DNA from: Promethearchaeota archaeon
Lineage (GTDB): Archaea; Asgardarchaeota; Lokiarchaeia; Sigyniarchaeales; SOKP01
DNA length: 64,000 bases
Assembly: GCA_029838195.1 (NCBI GenBank)
Contig: JALGVJ010000002.1
Span: 1 to 64,000 of the forward strand
Reading direction: 5' to 3'
Shown here: positions 37,929-47,596 of the stretch, piece by piece
Layout of the letters: every line of letters starts with the position of its first letter
Numbering within the stretch: position 1 is the stretch's first letter
Made by a program: the position numbers and the translations under genes
The notes under the pieces: model-generated
Databases searched by the model: none
What the model was told of the DNA's origin: nothing
What the model saw: only the letters and a program-made list of their open reading frames with translations

Positions 37929-38293
37929 TTTTCTTTTTTTTGATTTTATTTTAGAATTGTCATTTTTTTATAAGTATTAAAATCGTTTATGCTACGAAAT
38001 ATTTTAAGGTTTTTTTCATTGAATTAGTTATTAAATTTTAGACGTCTAAAGATATGGAAAAATTTTAGATGAGGTATTGAACTAATTATCGTCATTAAAA
38101 TATCAGAACTTTTTTTAATTTTTTTTAATTTGATTTATTTTCTCTTATTATATAACATCCAAAATTTAATTTTAATGTAGTCTTTCAGTAAATTGCCTCA
38201 TAATTCCCCCAATTCTTTAAAACATGCCAAATGCAAAAATAATTAATGAGAACACGGAAAAAAAATTAAGTTTATCAATAATTTCCTTATATA
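37929..38293. other. Intergenic with 14-bp palindrome
   Basis: About 365 nt of AT-rich sequence between the tRNA and the convergent membrane protein gene, without coding signals. It contains the perfect palindrome TTTAGACGTCTAAA at 38037-38050, which might be a protein-binding site. The T-rich run just after the tRNA (37929-37940) probably terminates tRNA transcription. Confidence 0.45.
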
Positions 38294-39580
38294 TTACATT
38301 TCTTCTTTAAACTCTAACTTCGAAAACAGAAATGCTATTATAAGAGGTATTCCAGCTAAACTTACATAATCTCTTATTAATACATTATAAGTACTAATGA
38401 ATAGATAAAAAAATAAAAAAAATAGAAAAGCTGAAGCGATTATTAAAAAAAGGTGAAATTTATTTTTACATTGAATAAGCCCTAAAATAATAGTAATGAA
38501 TATTATAAAAATAGTAATAATAATACAGTTTGTCATTCCATAATTAAGGGTACTCTTTAAGATAGTTACGATGATATTACCTGGAAATATTAATTCATCA
38601 TCTCGCCAATTACTCATTTTACAATTATGCCCTATTGGTGCTACATTGATAAACCAATCTATATCCATTAACATAAATGGTAATATCCACGCTAGGAAAC
38701 AAGAGATTGAAATTATCGAAAGAATAATTGTATTTTTAAATCCATAAATTTTTAAAATATATAAAAAAACAATTACCCCGATCAACCAAAGATGCATTCT
38801 TGCTGCTAAAAGAGAACCAAATAGTATTGAAAAACTTAATACTTTTTTATTTATGGGTAATGGTTCATGTGGGGTAAGTTTAATATATTTGAAAAGAATT
38901 TTTTGTTCAGGAATTTTATCTGGAAGAATAAATAAACACAAGCAAAAAAGAATCTGAATTGTTAAAAGGTCACTTTGCATTACCATTTCTAAAAAGAAAA
39001 AATCAGAAAATGTAATAAATGAGATGATTGGCAAAATTATTTTATCATTTTCCGAGTCAATAAATTTATAAAAAATAAAAATATAAAAGAAAACTATTGT
39101 AATTAATGCCATAAAAAAAGTATGTCCATTTGTAATTAAATAAATTGGCATGTAAAGAAAATAAGAAAAAGGTAAATTACTGGGTCTTAATCCTAAAGAG
39201 CTCATGGTATAATAAGGATTTTCACCCCTAAAAATAGCTTCAATACAATTCCTAATTTCTTCATCTCTGTCAGATTTGGTCCAATAAACAAATGGATTTC
39301 CAACGACGAACATAATAATACAAGCTATAGATAGTAAAATTGCGAAATAAATAACCCTTTTTTTTATACCTGCTAAATATAAAATAATAGAACAAATCAT
39401 TAAGGATAAACCTAAAAAAGTAAAAGAAAAGAGATTTCTAGTAACAAATTTGCTACTAACCAAAGAGATTAAAAATGGTATAAAAATTAAAATTAATTCC
39501 GTAGGAGTTAATTCTTTCTTTAAAGCTTTAAATTTATCGCTATTTTTGATCTTTGTAAAGTAAATTTTTAAATCTCTCAT
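38294..39580 (-). CDS. GT-C-like multi-TM membrane protein
   Basis: A 428-residue membrane protein with about 10-11 hydrophobic helices. After TM3/TM4 comes an external loop with the acidic motif KSDRDEEI, where GT-C enzymes (GT39/GT83/DUF2029 families) hold the catalytic Asp, followed by GENPYYTM and LPFSYFLYMPIY, which recalls the ENPY...PYPPL pattern of DUF2029/GT87 mannosyltransferases. It likely uses a polyprenyl-phosphate sugar as donor; the neighbouring fusion (39816) might make that donor. Specific family placement is uncertain. It lies 235 nt downstream of the fusion gene on the same strand. Confidence 0.65.
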   Translation of the reverse strand: MRDLKIYFTKIKNSDKFKALKKELTPTELILIFIPFLISLVSSKFVTRNLFSFTFLGLSLMICSIILYLAGIKKRVIYFAILLSIACIIMFVVGNPFVYWTKSDRDEEIRNCIEAIFRGENPYYTMSSLGLRPSNLPFSYFLYMPIYLITNGHTFFMALITIVFFYIFIFYKFIDSENDKIILPIISFITFSDFFFLEMVMQSDLLTIQILFCLCLFILPDKIPEQKILFKYIKLTPHEPLPINKKVLSFSILFGSLLAARMHLWLIGVIVFLYILKIYGFKNTIILSIISISCFLAWILPFMLMDIDWFINVAPIGHNCKMSNWRDDELIFPGNIIVTILKSTLNYGMTNCIIITIFIIFITIILGLIQCKNKFHLFLIIASAFLFFLFFYLFISTYNVLIRDYVSLAGIPLIIAFLFSKLEFKEEM

Positions 39581-39815
39581 TTTTAAAAACCTTATATTTT
39601 ACTTTAACTTTATAATATAAAATATTCATAGATCTTAATTTTAGTTTATTATATCATTAATAGATAATGAATGAGTAGATCAATATTAAAAACTAAAAAC
39701 ATCATCCAATTTTTTTAATTAATTTGAAATTGGATAAGAATCCTTTTTTTATTAATATTATTAAATTTACCTTACCTTCTTTTTTTTAAAGTTCTTTCCT
39801 TTATTATCGAAATAA

Positions 39816-41042
39816 TTATTTAATTATGCTGTCAATTTCATTTGCCTTAATTATCTTATTACCTCTTAATATTATTCTAATAATTCCTAAAAAAGTTAAA
39901 ATGATTTTTTTAAAATTCAATTTTGACTTTCCAGACGCTCGTTCATAAAAAATTATGGGAATTTCTTTAATACGTGCCTTACTTAGAAGACAAGCATATA
40001 AGATCTCTTCTGTTATTGAATAATGAGTAGATATAAAATTCTTAAGATTAAATTTATTTATAATTTCTTTTCTAAACATTCTAAAACCACTTGTACAATC
40101 TTTAATATTTGTTTGGAACAACATCCTTACAATAAAATTAGATATCAAAGTTAAAATATATCTACCATAACTCCGTCCGATCGCACCTCCATTTTTTACT
40201 AAACGCGAACCAATGATAACATCATAATTATAAATTTGTTCTAAGAATTCTGGAATATATTTTGGATGATGAGAAAAATCGGCATCTAATTCCATCAATA
40301 TATTATAATCATTTTTTTGAAAATAATTTAAAGCCGTTATGCCGGCTAATCCTCGTCCCTTTTCTCCTCTTCTAATTATCAATTTTATATTTCTATATTT
40401 TTTTTGTTTATTATGTATTATTTCAAGTGTTCCATCGGTACTATTGTCATCGACGATAAGAATATCCTTTTCAAAAGGTAGTGAATTTATCAAATCAATT
40501 AGATTTCCAATATTATTCTTTTCATTAAATGTGGGAATGAAAATAAGGATTTTTAAATGATTTTTATCTATCTCTCCCTTTTTTAAATACGTTTTGTATT
40601 GTAATTCTTTACTCCGAGAAAAAGTCCATAGTTTATTTCCAATAAAATTAAAAAAAAAAGCAACACATATAGCCACTAATTCTCCTAAAATATAATAAAA
40701 ACCAAAATATTCTACAAGCATGAAAAGAACTGTGAGATTTACAAATAAAGATATAACACTTACCGAAATAAATTGTGTATATTTTATCATGAGTTTTTCT
40801 TTGAAAACTTCTTTAAAAGTCCAAATTTTATTTAAGGTAAAATTATGGAGGCTTGAAATAATAAAAGCAATAATTTCTGAAATGATATAAAAAATATGAA
40901 ATATTTCTGTAAATAAAAATAAAACTAAAATATTAACAATTGTTCCCAAGCCACCGACCACAGCAAATCTAAATGCTTGGAGAATGATATTCCATGATAA
41001 ATGATCTGAGGTTTCTTTTTCCAATTTAATAGACGGATTCAT
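39816..41042 (-). CDS. GtrA-GT2 fusion (polyprenyl-P sugar synthase)
   Basis: A 408-residue fusion. Residues 15-140 form a GtrA-like domain with four TM helices (QAFRFAVVGGLGTIVNILVLFLF start, with HNFTLNKIWTF and FFFNFIGNKLWTF blocks). Residues 160-400 are a GT2 domain with IFIPTFNEKNNIGNLI, ILIVDDNSTDGT, MELDADFSHHP (DxD) and DCTSGFRMFR, as in DPM1/polyprenol-phosphate mannosyltransferases. Archaeal DPMs usually put the GT2 domain first and GtrA last; the order here is reversed. It would make polyprenyl-P-sugar and help move it across the membrane for the GT-C protein encoded downstream. Confidence 0.88.
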   Translation of the reverse strand: MNPSIKLEKETSDHLSWNIILQAFRFAVVGGLGTIVNILVLFLFTEIFHIFYIISEIIAFIISSLHNFTLNKIWTFKEVFKEKLMIKYTQFISVSVISLFVNLTVLFMLVEYFGFYYILGELVAICVAFFFNFIGNKLWTFSRSKELQYKTYLKKGEIDKNHLKILIFIPTFNEKNNIGNLIDLINSLPFEKDILIVDDNSTDGTLEIIHNKQKKYRNIKLIIRRGEKGRGLAGITALNYFQKNDYNILMELDADFSHHPKYIPEFLEQIYNYDVIIGSRLVKNGGAIGRSYGRYILTLISNFIVRMLFQTNIKDCTSGFRMFRKEIINKFNLKNFISTHYSITEEILYACLLSKARIKEIPIIFYERASGKSKLNFKKIILTFLGIIRIILRGNKIIKANEIDSIIK

Positions 41043-41266
41043 AGTGATTTTAAAATTAAATTGGGGAATATACCTTATATATTAAAAATTTCGAAATCAG
41101 AAGATTATGCCTTTTTAACACGAAATTTTAGGTTAAAGCAGAATTCAAAACCTAAATATAACTATATCATGTATAAAATAAAAATTATTATTTTTCAATC
41201 GAAATCATAAATTAATAAAATTTTCACTTTTTATTTTTTTAAATCATTTAAAGAATTATATTAATA

Positions 41267-42650
41267 ACTAAAGTTCGACAAGTCCAATTAATTTTTGCTT
41301 TCTCGCCTAAAGGGAGTCTATAGCATGCGGGTCCCCTCCATGGATTAACGTGTATATAACGCGAGCCATCTTGCGCGCCCTACATTCTTCTTTTAATGAA
41401 GTAATCCAGGCGCCAAAGATCTCCTCATAAAATCGATAAAAAACTGCCCGTTTCTTGCCCAACGTGTCCGCATCTGGGTGATGCGGGAATAACAATCCCA
41501 AGCGAGCGGCCCACGTGAGGAGACGGTACACTAAAAATACCAGGGTAATAAAGCAATACTGCCCTTCGATATTTCTTAACATGCACCCCTTCAAGTGCAA
41601 CTCTTGGGACTCGTCCCGATAACTCGTTTCGATGGTTCAGCGCTTCAAATAGGCTTGGATGATGCCCTTGGGACGTTCATTGAGCATGTTGGAAACTAAA
41701 CCGGTCCATCCTTTCTTATATTTCGGGGCAGATTTCCCCGAAGTGTCTCTCATCACCTCTCGCAGGAAGAGGACTCGTTGCACGCCAATTTTAGGAACGA
41801 ATACATCCCGATGAGCCATCAAATAATGGCGCTTTTCCTTGGTCTTGGGATTCGTGACTTCCACGTGCTCAAATTCTGATTCTGCAATATCCTCGTACAA
41901 CTCTTCCACCTTCCAGCGCTTCCGCTGATACGTGACCACCCAATTGCGTTTTATTTTGGACACGTAGAAATAGCCCGGTAAACTCAAGAGCTTCATTTTT
42001 CGGCACGTACCGTTCGGAGTGGTGCCGTTTTTCTAATTCTTGCGGACGTCGATAGAGCAAGCAATCGAGGGGATATTCGAAAGGACCGCCGTAGTAATGC
42101 GTGGTGATCATGGAAAGCCCAAGTATCTCTTTATTGTGGGCCGTGGAGTAAAAATAATCCACGCCTTCGATTTCCTTGCCCGTCTTGGGAATGACATGCT
42201 CGTCAAGCGCAATCACGCCTTTCGGGCGAATGGCAAGAGAAGTAATGGTCTGGAGCGAACGAAGATTATAAAGGAGCATGTCTCTTGCTCTTCTTGCACT
42301 TAGTCGGTGGAGGCTCCGATTCATCTGCCTCTCGCTCTGCCCCCGAACGGTGTTCTCAGCAACATGCTTGACGGAAGCTCCTTCATCCACTAATAAACCA
42401 TGAACAAACGCCTTCACGGCCTTTTCCTCGTTGGGTGGTAAACGCAAGCCATGTTCTTCAAAAAAATTCATGATAAGCGGGTTTTCTTCCACGACTAGCA
42501 TTTTAAGATAAAGGGCTCTTCCTTTCTTATAAAAGCGTACATGATGAGGGTGATATGTCACGCTTTTTCCACGTGAGCCTTTCTCAAGTCATTAGAGAGG
42601 TACAAGGATTTATAAAGCTTCTAAGATACATTAAGTTGTCGAACTTTAGT
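41267..42650 (-). mobile_element. Insertion sequence, 1384 bp, inactivated
   Basis: Terminal inverted repeats ACTAAAGTTCGACAA at 41267-41281 and its complement at 42636-42650 are perfect over 15 bp. They are flanked by the direct 5-bp duplication TAATA at 41262-41266 and 42651-42655, the mark of transposition. The base composition is visibly richer in G and C than the host sequence on either side. The element carries one transposase gene on the minus strand, now broken. A 5-bp duplication and a DDE enzyme fit ISH3-like elements, but this family call is tentative. Confidence 0.9.
41307..42561 (-). pseudogene. DDE transposase, frameshift and nonsense
   Basis: The coding frame starts at 42561 (MTYHPHHVRFYKKGRALY). 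The first catalytic region is VIALDEHVIPKTGKEIEGV, followed by YFYSTAHNKEILGLSMITTHY. At about 41990 the frame changes (from LEFTGLFLRVQ to LSLPGYFYVSKIKRNWVVTY), and an in-frame TGA at 41637-41639 stands where the conserved W of the R-W-x-IE block is expected (LKR-stop-TIETSYRDESQEL, holding the catalytic Glu). The rest runs to 41307. About 418 residues when repaired. It is inactive unless both lesions are suppressed. Confidence 0.85.
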
Positions 42651-42704
42651 TAATAAATTATTATTTTTTATACACTTCTATTAATAAAAGAAGCATGGGT
42701 TTCA

Positions 42705-43616
42705 ATGAAAAAAAAAAGGACAGCAGTGATCGGAGCGGGCTGGTTTGGAAAAGCACACATTAGAAACTTTTATGAATTATCTAAGCTCGTAGCGGTATGT
42801 GATACGAATAAGGAAACATTATATCGAGCAATTCAACATCTTGAGGGTGTAAATGGATATTATAACGTGGATGAATTAATAAAAAATGAAAATATTGATG
42901 CAGCAAGTGTTGTCATACCTCCTAAAGAAATTCCATCAATATCAAAAAAACTAGCTTCTGCCGGAATAGATATATTAATGGAAAAGCCCTTGGCGTTAGA
43001 TTGGCGTGAATTGATTAATTTAAAATCGTATGATGTTCGAATTATGCCTGGATTTATTGAATTATTTAATCCAGTATTCGAGAAGCTCTTGAGTCATTTA
43101 CCCGAAATTGGAGAAATATACACCATTTCTTCCAAGAGAGTTGGATTATATCCAAGGAGAGAATGGCACATGGGCGTGATATTAGATTTATCCTTTCATG
43201 ACTTATATCTCCAACAAAGGATTATAAAATCTGAAATTATTAAAACCAAGTGCTTTAAAAGATGCTTTAAAGACAATGTTTATGCAGACGCAGCCTTCAT
43301 TATTTTAGATTATGGGAATGCCATTGGCCAGATAGAATCCAATTGGTTAACGCCTTCAAAATTTCGAAGGATGCATGTTAATGGTGAATTTGGGGGGATT
43401 ATTGTGGATTTTCTTACTCAAAAAATGGTCATTCGAAAAGGAATAGACTTACTAGGCGACCGTCCGTTATCGAAGGCTGTAGAATATGAACCTTTAACAA
43501 TTGAAGAGCCTTTAAGAAGAGAAATTTATAATTTTCTTTATGAAAAGGAAGCCAAGGTTACTTTAGAAGAGGGGATCAAAATTTTAGAATTAGCTTTAAA
43601 AATTGTAAATAATTAA
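42705..43616 (+). CDS. Gfo/Idh/MocA family oxidoreductase
   Basis: A 303-residue NAD(P)-dependent oxidoreductase. The Rossmann motif is AVIGAGWFGKAHIRNF, followed by VAVCDTNKETL, VIPPKEI and the EKPLALD motif with the catalytic Lys, then a C-terminal domain with the substrate-site HD-type pair (LDLSFHDLYLQ). Members reduce or oxidise sugars, inositols or imines. It follows the insertion sequence by 54 nt, so its promoter may lie in or be altered by the element. The next gene (PDCD5) starts 26 nt downstream. Confidence 0.85.
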   Translation: MKKKRTAVIGAGWFGKAHIRNFYELSKLVAVCDTNKETLYRAIQHLEGVNGYYNVDELIKNENIDAASVVIPPKEIPSISKKLASAGIDILMEKPLALDWRELINLKSYDVRIMPGFIELFNPVFEKLLSHLPEIGEIYTISSKRVGLYPRREWHMGVILDLSFHDLYLQQRIIKSEIIKTKCFKRCFKDNVYADAAFIILDYGNAIGQIESNWLTPSKFRRMHVNGEFGGIIVDFLTQKMVIRKGIDLLGDRPLSKAVEYEPLTIEEPLRREIYNFLYEKEAKVTLEEGIKILELALKIVNN

Positions 43617-43642
43617 ATAGCATTAAGAGAGGTTAAAATATC

Positions 43643-44074
43643 ATGGATGAAAATAGGAATAAAGAAGACTCGCACGAATTGGATCGCATTCGAATGCAAA
43701 AAGTGAAAGCATTGTTAGAAGCTCAAAAAAGAAAACAACAACAAGAAGAAAGAAAATCCAGTATTCAAGATAAAATTGATTATCTTTTACGGGTGGTATT
43801 GAGTCCTGAAGCTCATGCCTATTTTAATAAATTGAAACAAGCAGAACCTTGGGTATATCAGAAAATCTATAACGAGCTAATTAGTCCTGACGTTATTAGA
43901 AACATGGATTATTTGTTAGCAATAATTTCCCGACAAGGAGGCGTACCACGTCGAATTCCGGTGGATGTTATCATGTATCTAGAAAGACAAGTCAAAGGAA
44001 TAAAAGGAACCATTAAAGTAAAGAGAGGCGATGAGGTATTAGATTTGGGTTCCTATTTAACAAAAAATAAATAA
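43643..44074 (+). CDS. PDCD5-type DNA-binding protein
   Basis: A 143-residue protein of the archaeal/eukaryotic PDCD5 (TFAR19) family. It has a charged N-terminal helix rich in Gln, Arg and Lys (ALLEAQKRKQQQEERKSS), the core LLRVVLSPEAHAYFNKLKQAEP and the C-terminal three-helix bundle. PDCD5 relatives bind DNA and, in eukaryotes, chaperone complexes. The family name fits the conserved RVVLxPEAxxxLxxL pattern. It is slightly longer than typical (about 110-125) owing to both ends. Likely co-transcribed with the oxidoreductase gene upstream. Confidence 0.87.
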   Translation: MDENRNKEDSHELDRIRMQKVKALLEAQKRKQQQEERKSSIQDKIDYLLRVVLSPEAHAYFNKLKQAEPWVYQKIYNELISPDVIRNMDYLLAIISRQGGVPRRIPVDVIMYLERQVKGIKGTIKVKRGDEVLDLGSYLTKNK

Positions 44075-44205
44075 TCATGAAGATAAAAAACCATAATCTT
44101 CTTATTCTACGTATTATAGTTTTTATTTTTAGATTCACGTTTTAAATTAATTTATTAATTACTCTTTTCGTAATTTATCTTCATTACTCTCAATTAAGTA
44201 TTTCC

Positions 44206-45216
44206 TTGACCATGCTTTTAAAAAGTAATCCTAAGAAAGATTTTATCAGCACGCAAGAGTGGCCTGAAGAGGAGTTACAAAATCTCATTAATTTAACCGA
44301 GGATGTGAAAAAAAATCCAAAAAAATATAATAATTCTTTAATGGGAAAAGCACTCTGCATGTTTTTCTATAACCCATCCACGCGCACGCGAAATTCTACA
44401 GAAGTTGCAGCTTATCAATTGGGAATGCATCCTACTTTCAATAGCATTAAAGATTCATGGATTGGGTATAATTCAGAATCCATTAAGGATACTGCCCATG
44501 TCTTGGCACGGTATTATGACGCTATCGGAATACGGATTTTTCCGGTATCGGTAAATTGGATTTATAAAGAAGGAAATCGAATATTAAGAGAATTCGCAAG
44601 TCATGCGAGGATTCCCATTATAAATTTTGAAGATGATCTTTATCATCCACTCCAAGCCTTAACGGATATTTATACTATAAAAGAAAAATTTCATACACCA
44701 AAAAACAAAAAAATTGTGATATCATGGGCTTACCATCCAAAACCATTGCCATTAAGCGTTCCTAATTCCATATTATTGATAAGCACGAGGTTTGGAATGG
44801 ACGTCACGCTTACTCATCCAAAACATTTTGAATTAGATGAAGAAATAATCAATATGGCAAGGCATAATGCAGAAGAATCCGGAGGATCCTTGACGATCTC
44901 AAATAATATTGAAGAAAGTTATGAAGGTGCGGATGTTGTATATATAAAAAGCTGGGGCTCCTGCGAATTCTACGGAGATCCGAGAGAAGAAAAAAAACTT
45001 CGCCTGCCTTATAAGGAGAGTTGGAGAATTAAAGAAAAATACTTGGAATACACACAGACTAATTCAATAGTAATGCATTGCTTACCAATTAGAAGGAATA
45101 TCGTTGCTGATGATGAAGTTATTGATGGGCCCCATTCCATCGTATATGATCAAGCAGAAAATAGACTATATACAATAAAAGCATTGTTATACTACTTGCT
45201 CAAGGAAAGCAAGTAA
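44206..45216 (+). CDS. Carbamoyltransferase, acetylornithine type
   Basis: A 336-residue aspartate/ornithine carbamoyltransferase-superfamily enzyme. The carbamoyl-phosphate site is FFYNPSTRTRNS (STRTR, 58-62); KDTAHVLARYYD and the HPLQALTDIYT block follow. Near the C-terminus MHCLPIRRNIVADDEVIDGP resembles the HCLPVRRNVxVTDxVxD motif of N-acetylornithine carbamoyltransferase (ArgF') and its succinylornithine relative, rather than the HCLPA of ordinary ornithine transcarbamylase. Arginine biosynthesis by acetylated intermediates is thus likely. Trimeric by family. No other arg gene is nearby. Confidence 0.82.
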   Translation: MTMLLKSNPKKDFISTQEWPEEELQNLINLTEDVKKNPKKYNNSLMGKALCMFFYNPSTRTRNSTEVAAYQLGMHPTFNSIKDSWIGYNSESIKDTAHVLARYYDAIGIRIFPVSVNWIYKEGNRILREFASHARIPIINFEDDLYHPLQALTDIYTIKEKFHTPKNKKIVISWAYHPKPLPLSVPNSILLISTRFGMDVTLTHPKHFELDEEIINMARHNAEESGGSLTISNNIEESYEGADVVYIKSWGSCEFYGDPREEKKLRLPYKESWRIKEKYLEYTQTNSIVMHCLPIRRNIVADDEVIDGPHSIVYDQAENRLYTIKALLYYLLKESK

Positions 45217-45257
45217 TAAAGGGATCATTATTTTTATAATGTACTAAAAATAGCGCA

Positions 45258-45812
45258 TTATTGCTCCCGAGCAGAAATTACTGCATTTACTTTTATTTCC
45301 CCGTTATCCAATTTTTCAGAATCAATGCTTGCGAACTGAAATGCGAAGGGCCTTTTAAAAACCTGGACCACTAACGGAGCAAAAGAACTAATAGCAAAAA
45401 TTAAAAGGCGTTTTAATATGCTCTCCGTGCTATCTTTTATATTTAACTCTTTCTTTACCTCTTCAACAGCTTCAATCTCTTTCAATGAATAGTGATATTT
45501 GTATACAAGCTTAAAATCGACAGGAGTAGGGGCTTCGGGGTCAGAAAATTCAAGTCCCCGCTTGCGAAAAGGAAAAATCGTATTTAAATAAAAATAAAAA
45601 ATTTCTTCATGATGATCCTTTAATAAATGTGATATTCGGCTTCTGTCTTCATATTTTGGCCAATATCTTTTCATTATCTCTAACAAGCGAGGATAATTTT
45701 TGTACTTGTTTTGACTTTCTTCTGTTAAATAATCCAATAGCCGATTTTTTAGAGGTTTAAATTCACTTTCCCGTGCTACTCTCCTGATGAATTTTTTAAA
45801 ACGAACACTCAT
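45258..45812 (-). CDS. Hypothetical protein
   Basis: A 184-residue basic, mostly helical protein (RFKKFIRRVARESEFKPL start, SLKEIEAVEEVKKELN mid-part) ending in a strand-rich segment FQFASIDSEKLDNGEIKVNAVISAREQ. No TM helix and no motif that I recognise. It is convergent with the carbamoyltransferase gene. Codon use looks like that of its neighbours, so it is probably a real gene. Confidence 0.55.
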   Translation of the reverse strand: MSVRFKKFIRRVARESEFKPLKNRLLDYLTEESQNKYKNYPRLLEIMKRYWPKYEDRSRISHLLKDHHEEIFYFYLNTIFPFRKRGLEFSDPEAPTPVDFKLVYKYHYSLKEIEAVEEVKKELNIKDSTESILKRLLIFAISSFAPLVVQVFKRPFAFQFASIDSEKLDNGEIKVNAVISAREQ

Positions 45813-46128
45813 TCTCTTAAGGAATAAAGTTTATGGTAATTACTCTGATGATCTTTATTTTACTGAGTATTATAGATATATTATCACTATAATATCAAAT
45901 AAATTTATTTATCTCAATTAAACAAAGAATCTATTGCCTTTAGAAAGAAATAATGAAATTGATTAAAAAGTTATTTTTCCTAAAACGAAAATCATGAACA
46001 CGGAAAAATGGAGTTAGAATGATCCCGCATTAATGAAATATCATAATTATTTTTATTACCTATAGATATCATTATTTTATCATGAGATTTGTAAAATAAT
46101 TTTATAAAAGAAAGGAGCTACCACTATA
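45813..46128. other. Intergenic, promoter region of HDAC gene
   Basis: About 316 nt, AT-rich, between divergent genes. The plus-strand sequence just before the deacetylase gene has TTTATAAAAG around 46101-46110 and AAAGGAG at 46111-46117, 11 nt before ATG 46129, which is a good Shine-Dalgarno site. No other feature seen. Confidence 0.5.
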
Positions 46129-47334
46129 ATGAAAAAAACTGCTTTAATATACACGACCGAATACCAAAAATACAATTTTGGTCCCGACCATCCCTTAAGA
46201 CCGCTCCGAATTGAACTCACTTATAGTCTTTTTAGGAAATTAAGTTTGCTAAATTCCAAAACACTTGAAATTCTCACGCCCAGACCTTGTACGGAAGAAG
46301 AAATTGAACTGGTGCACACTAAAGAATATATTAACGCCGTTAAAAAATTAAGTGTTAATCCAAATGATAAATCAGTAAATCCCTTCATGTACGGATTGGG
46401 ACCTGGAGATAATCCCGTTTTTAAAGGAATGTATGAAGCATCCGCATTAGTGTGCGGAGCAAGCGTAACTGCCGCAGAAAAAGTATGGACGGATGATGAT
46501 TTTCGAGCGGCATTCAATCCTGCTGGTGGTTTACATCACGCCATGGCAGATAAAGCTTCAGGCTTTTGCATTTTCAATGATATCGCAGTTGCTATAAAAT
46601 ATTTAAAGAAACTAAAAGAAGATATTCGAATTGCCTATGTTGATATAGATTGTCATCATGGGGATGGCGTGCAATCCATTTTTTATAAAGATCCAAATGT
46701 CCTAACCGTTTCCTATCATCAAGATGGGCGATATTTGTTTCCAGGAACGGGATTTATAAATGAACGGGGAGAAGATCGTGGTGAAGGTTTTTCTATTAAT
46801 TTTCCCTTATTACCAAACACTAATAATAAAATGTATTTAAAAATTTTTAGAACAACCCTTCCAAAAATTCTTGAAATCTATGCGCCTGATATTTTGATCA
46901 CTCAGCTAGGCGTGGATACCTACTATAAAGATCCGCTTACTCAAATGGGTTTATCTCTGGATGCTTATCGCCACATTGCTCAAACATTAAAAACTTGTGC
47001 GTTTGAGTTTTGCAATAATAAATGGCTAGCCATTGGAGGTGGAGGGTATTTATTATCCGTGGTACCTAGAGCTTGGACCATTTTTTTAGCTAAAATGCTC
47101 GATGTTGAATTAAAAAACGAATTACCGGCAAGTTGGATTGAAGAAGTAAAAAAAAAAGCACCTTATGAAGATACCCCCTATTCGTTGTGGGATAGAGACG
47201 ATAGAATTGAAGTTGAACTCCTTTCTCACCCTGAAATTGCCAAAAAAATGATTGAATATGGAAATCAATTGATATCCATAAATGAAGAAAAATATTTACC
47301 TGATTTAGAAGCAAAACTCCGTGCCCTCTCATAA
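46129..47334 (+). CDS. Histone deacetylase family protein (AcuC-like)
   Basis: A 401-residue arginase/deacetylase-fold zinc hydrolase. It contains NPAGGLHHAMADKASGFCIFNDIAVAI (the general-base His pair and tyrosine-loop region), VDIDCHHGDGVQSIFY (zinc ligands Asp and His), YHQDGRYLFPGTG and QLGVDTYYKDPL (last Asp), and GGGGY. These are the standard class I/II HDAC and AcuC blocks. Targets could be acetyl-lysine on chromatin proteins or acetyl-CoA synthetase; AcuC proteins run about 375-400 residues. A clear Shine-Dalgarno site precedes the ATG. Confidence 0.9.
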   Translation: MKKTALIYTTEYQKYNFGPDHPLRPLRIELTYSLFRKLSLLNSKTLEILTPRPCTEEEIELVHTKEYINAVKKLSVNPNDKSVNPFMYGLGPGDNPVFKGMYEASALVCGASVTAAEKVWTDDDFRAAFNPAGGLHHAMADKASGFCIFNDIAVAIKYLKKLKEDIRIAYVDIDCHHGDGVQSIFYKDPNVLTVSYHQDGRYLFPGTGFINERGEDRGEGFSINFPLLPNTNNKMYLKIFRTTLPKILEIYAPDILITQLGVDTYYKDPLTQMGLSLDAYRHIAQTLKTCAFEFCNNKWLAIGGGGYLLSVVPRAWTIFLAKMLDVELKNELPASWIEEVKKKAPYEDTPYSLWDRDDRIEVELLSHPEIAKKMIEYGNQLISINEEKYLPDLEAKLRALS

Positions 47335-47596
47335 AATTCTGGAACATTTATGGAGTCTATCTTAGGGATAGCACCTATTCCATTACAAATCGTGGCTTTT
47401 CATGAATTTAATGTGTTTTTTAATCAAGAACTTTACTATATTTTTTAGCAGTCACTCTAAGTGCCATTAAATTAATTAATTCTTATATTCAAGTGATTCA
47501 TTTAAATAATTAGTTAAACTTTGTTTAATTTAATCTATCTTTATTTTTCTTATTTTTTTATAAGATCCACCCTTATTCTTTTTAAATTAATAAATC

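Noticed and set aside
41637..41639. TGA read as Trp or selenocysteine in the transposase
   Set aside because: No other gene in the window shows TGA as sense codon, and the same gene also has a frameshift, so it is simply broken.
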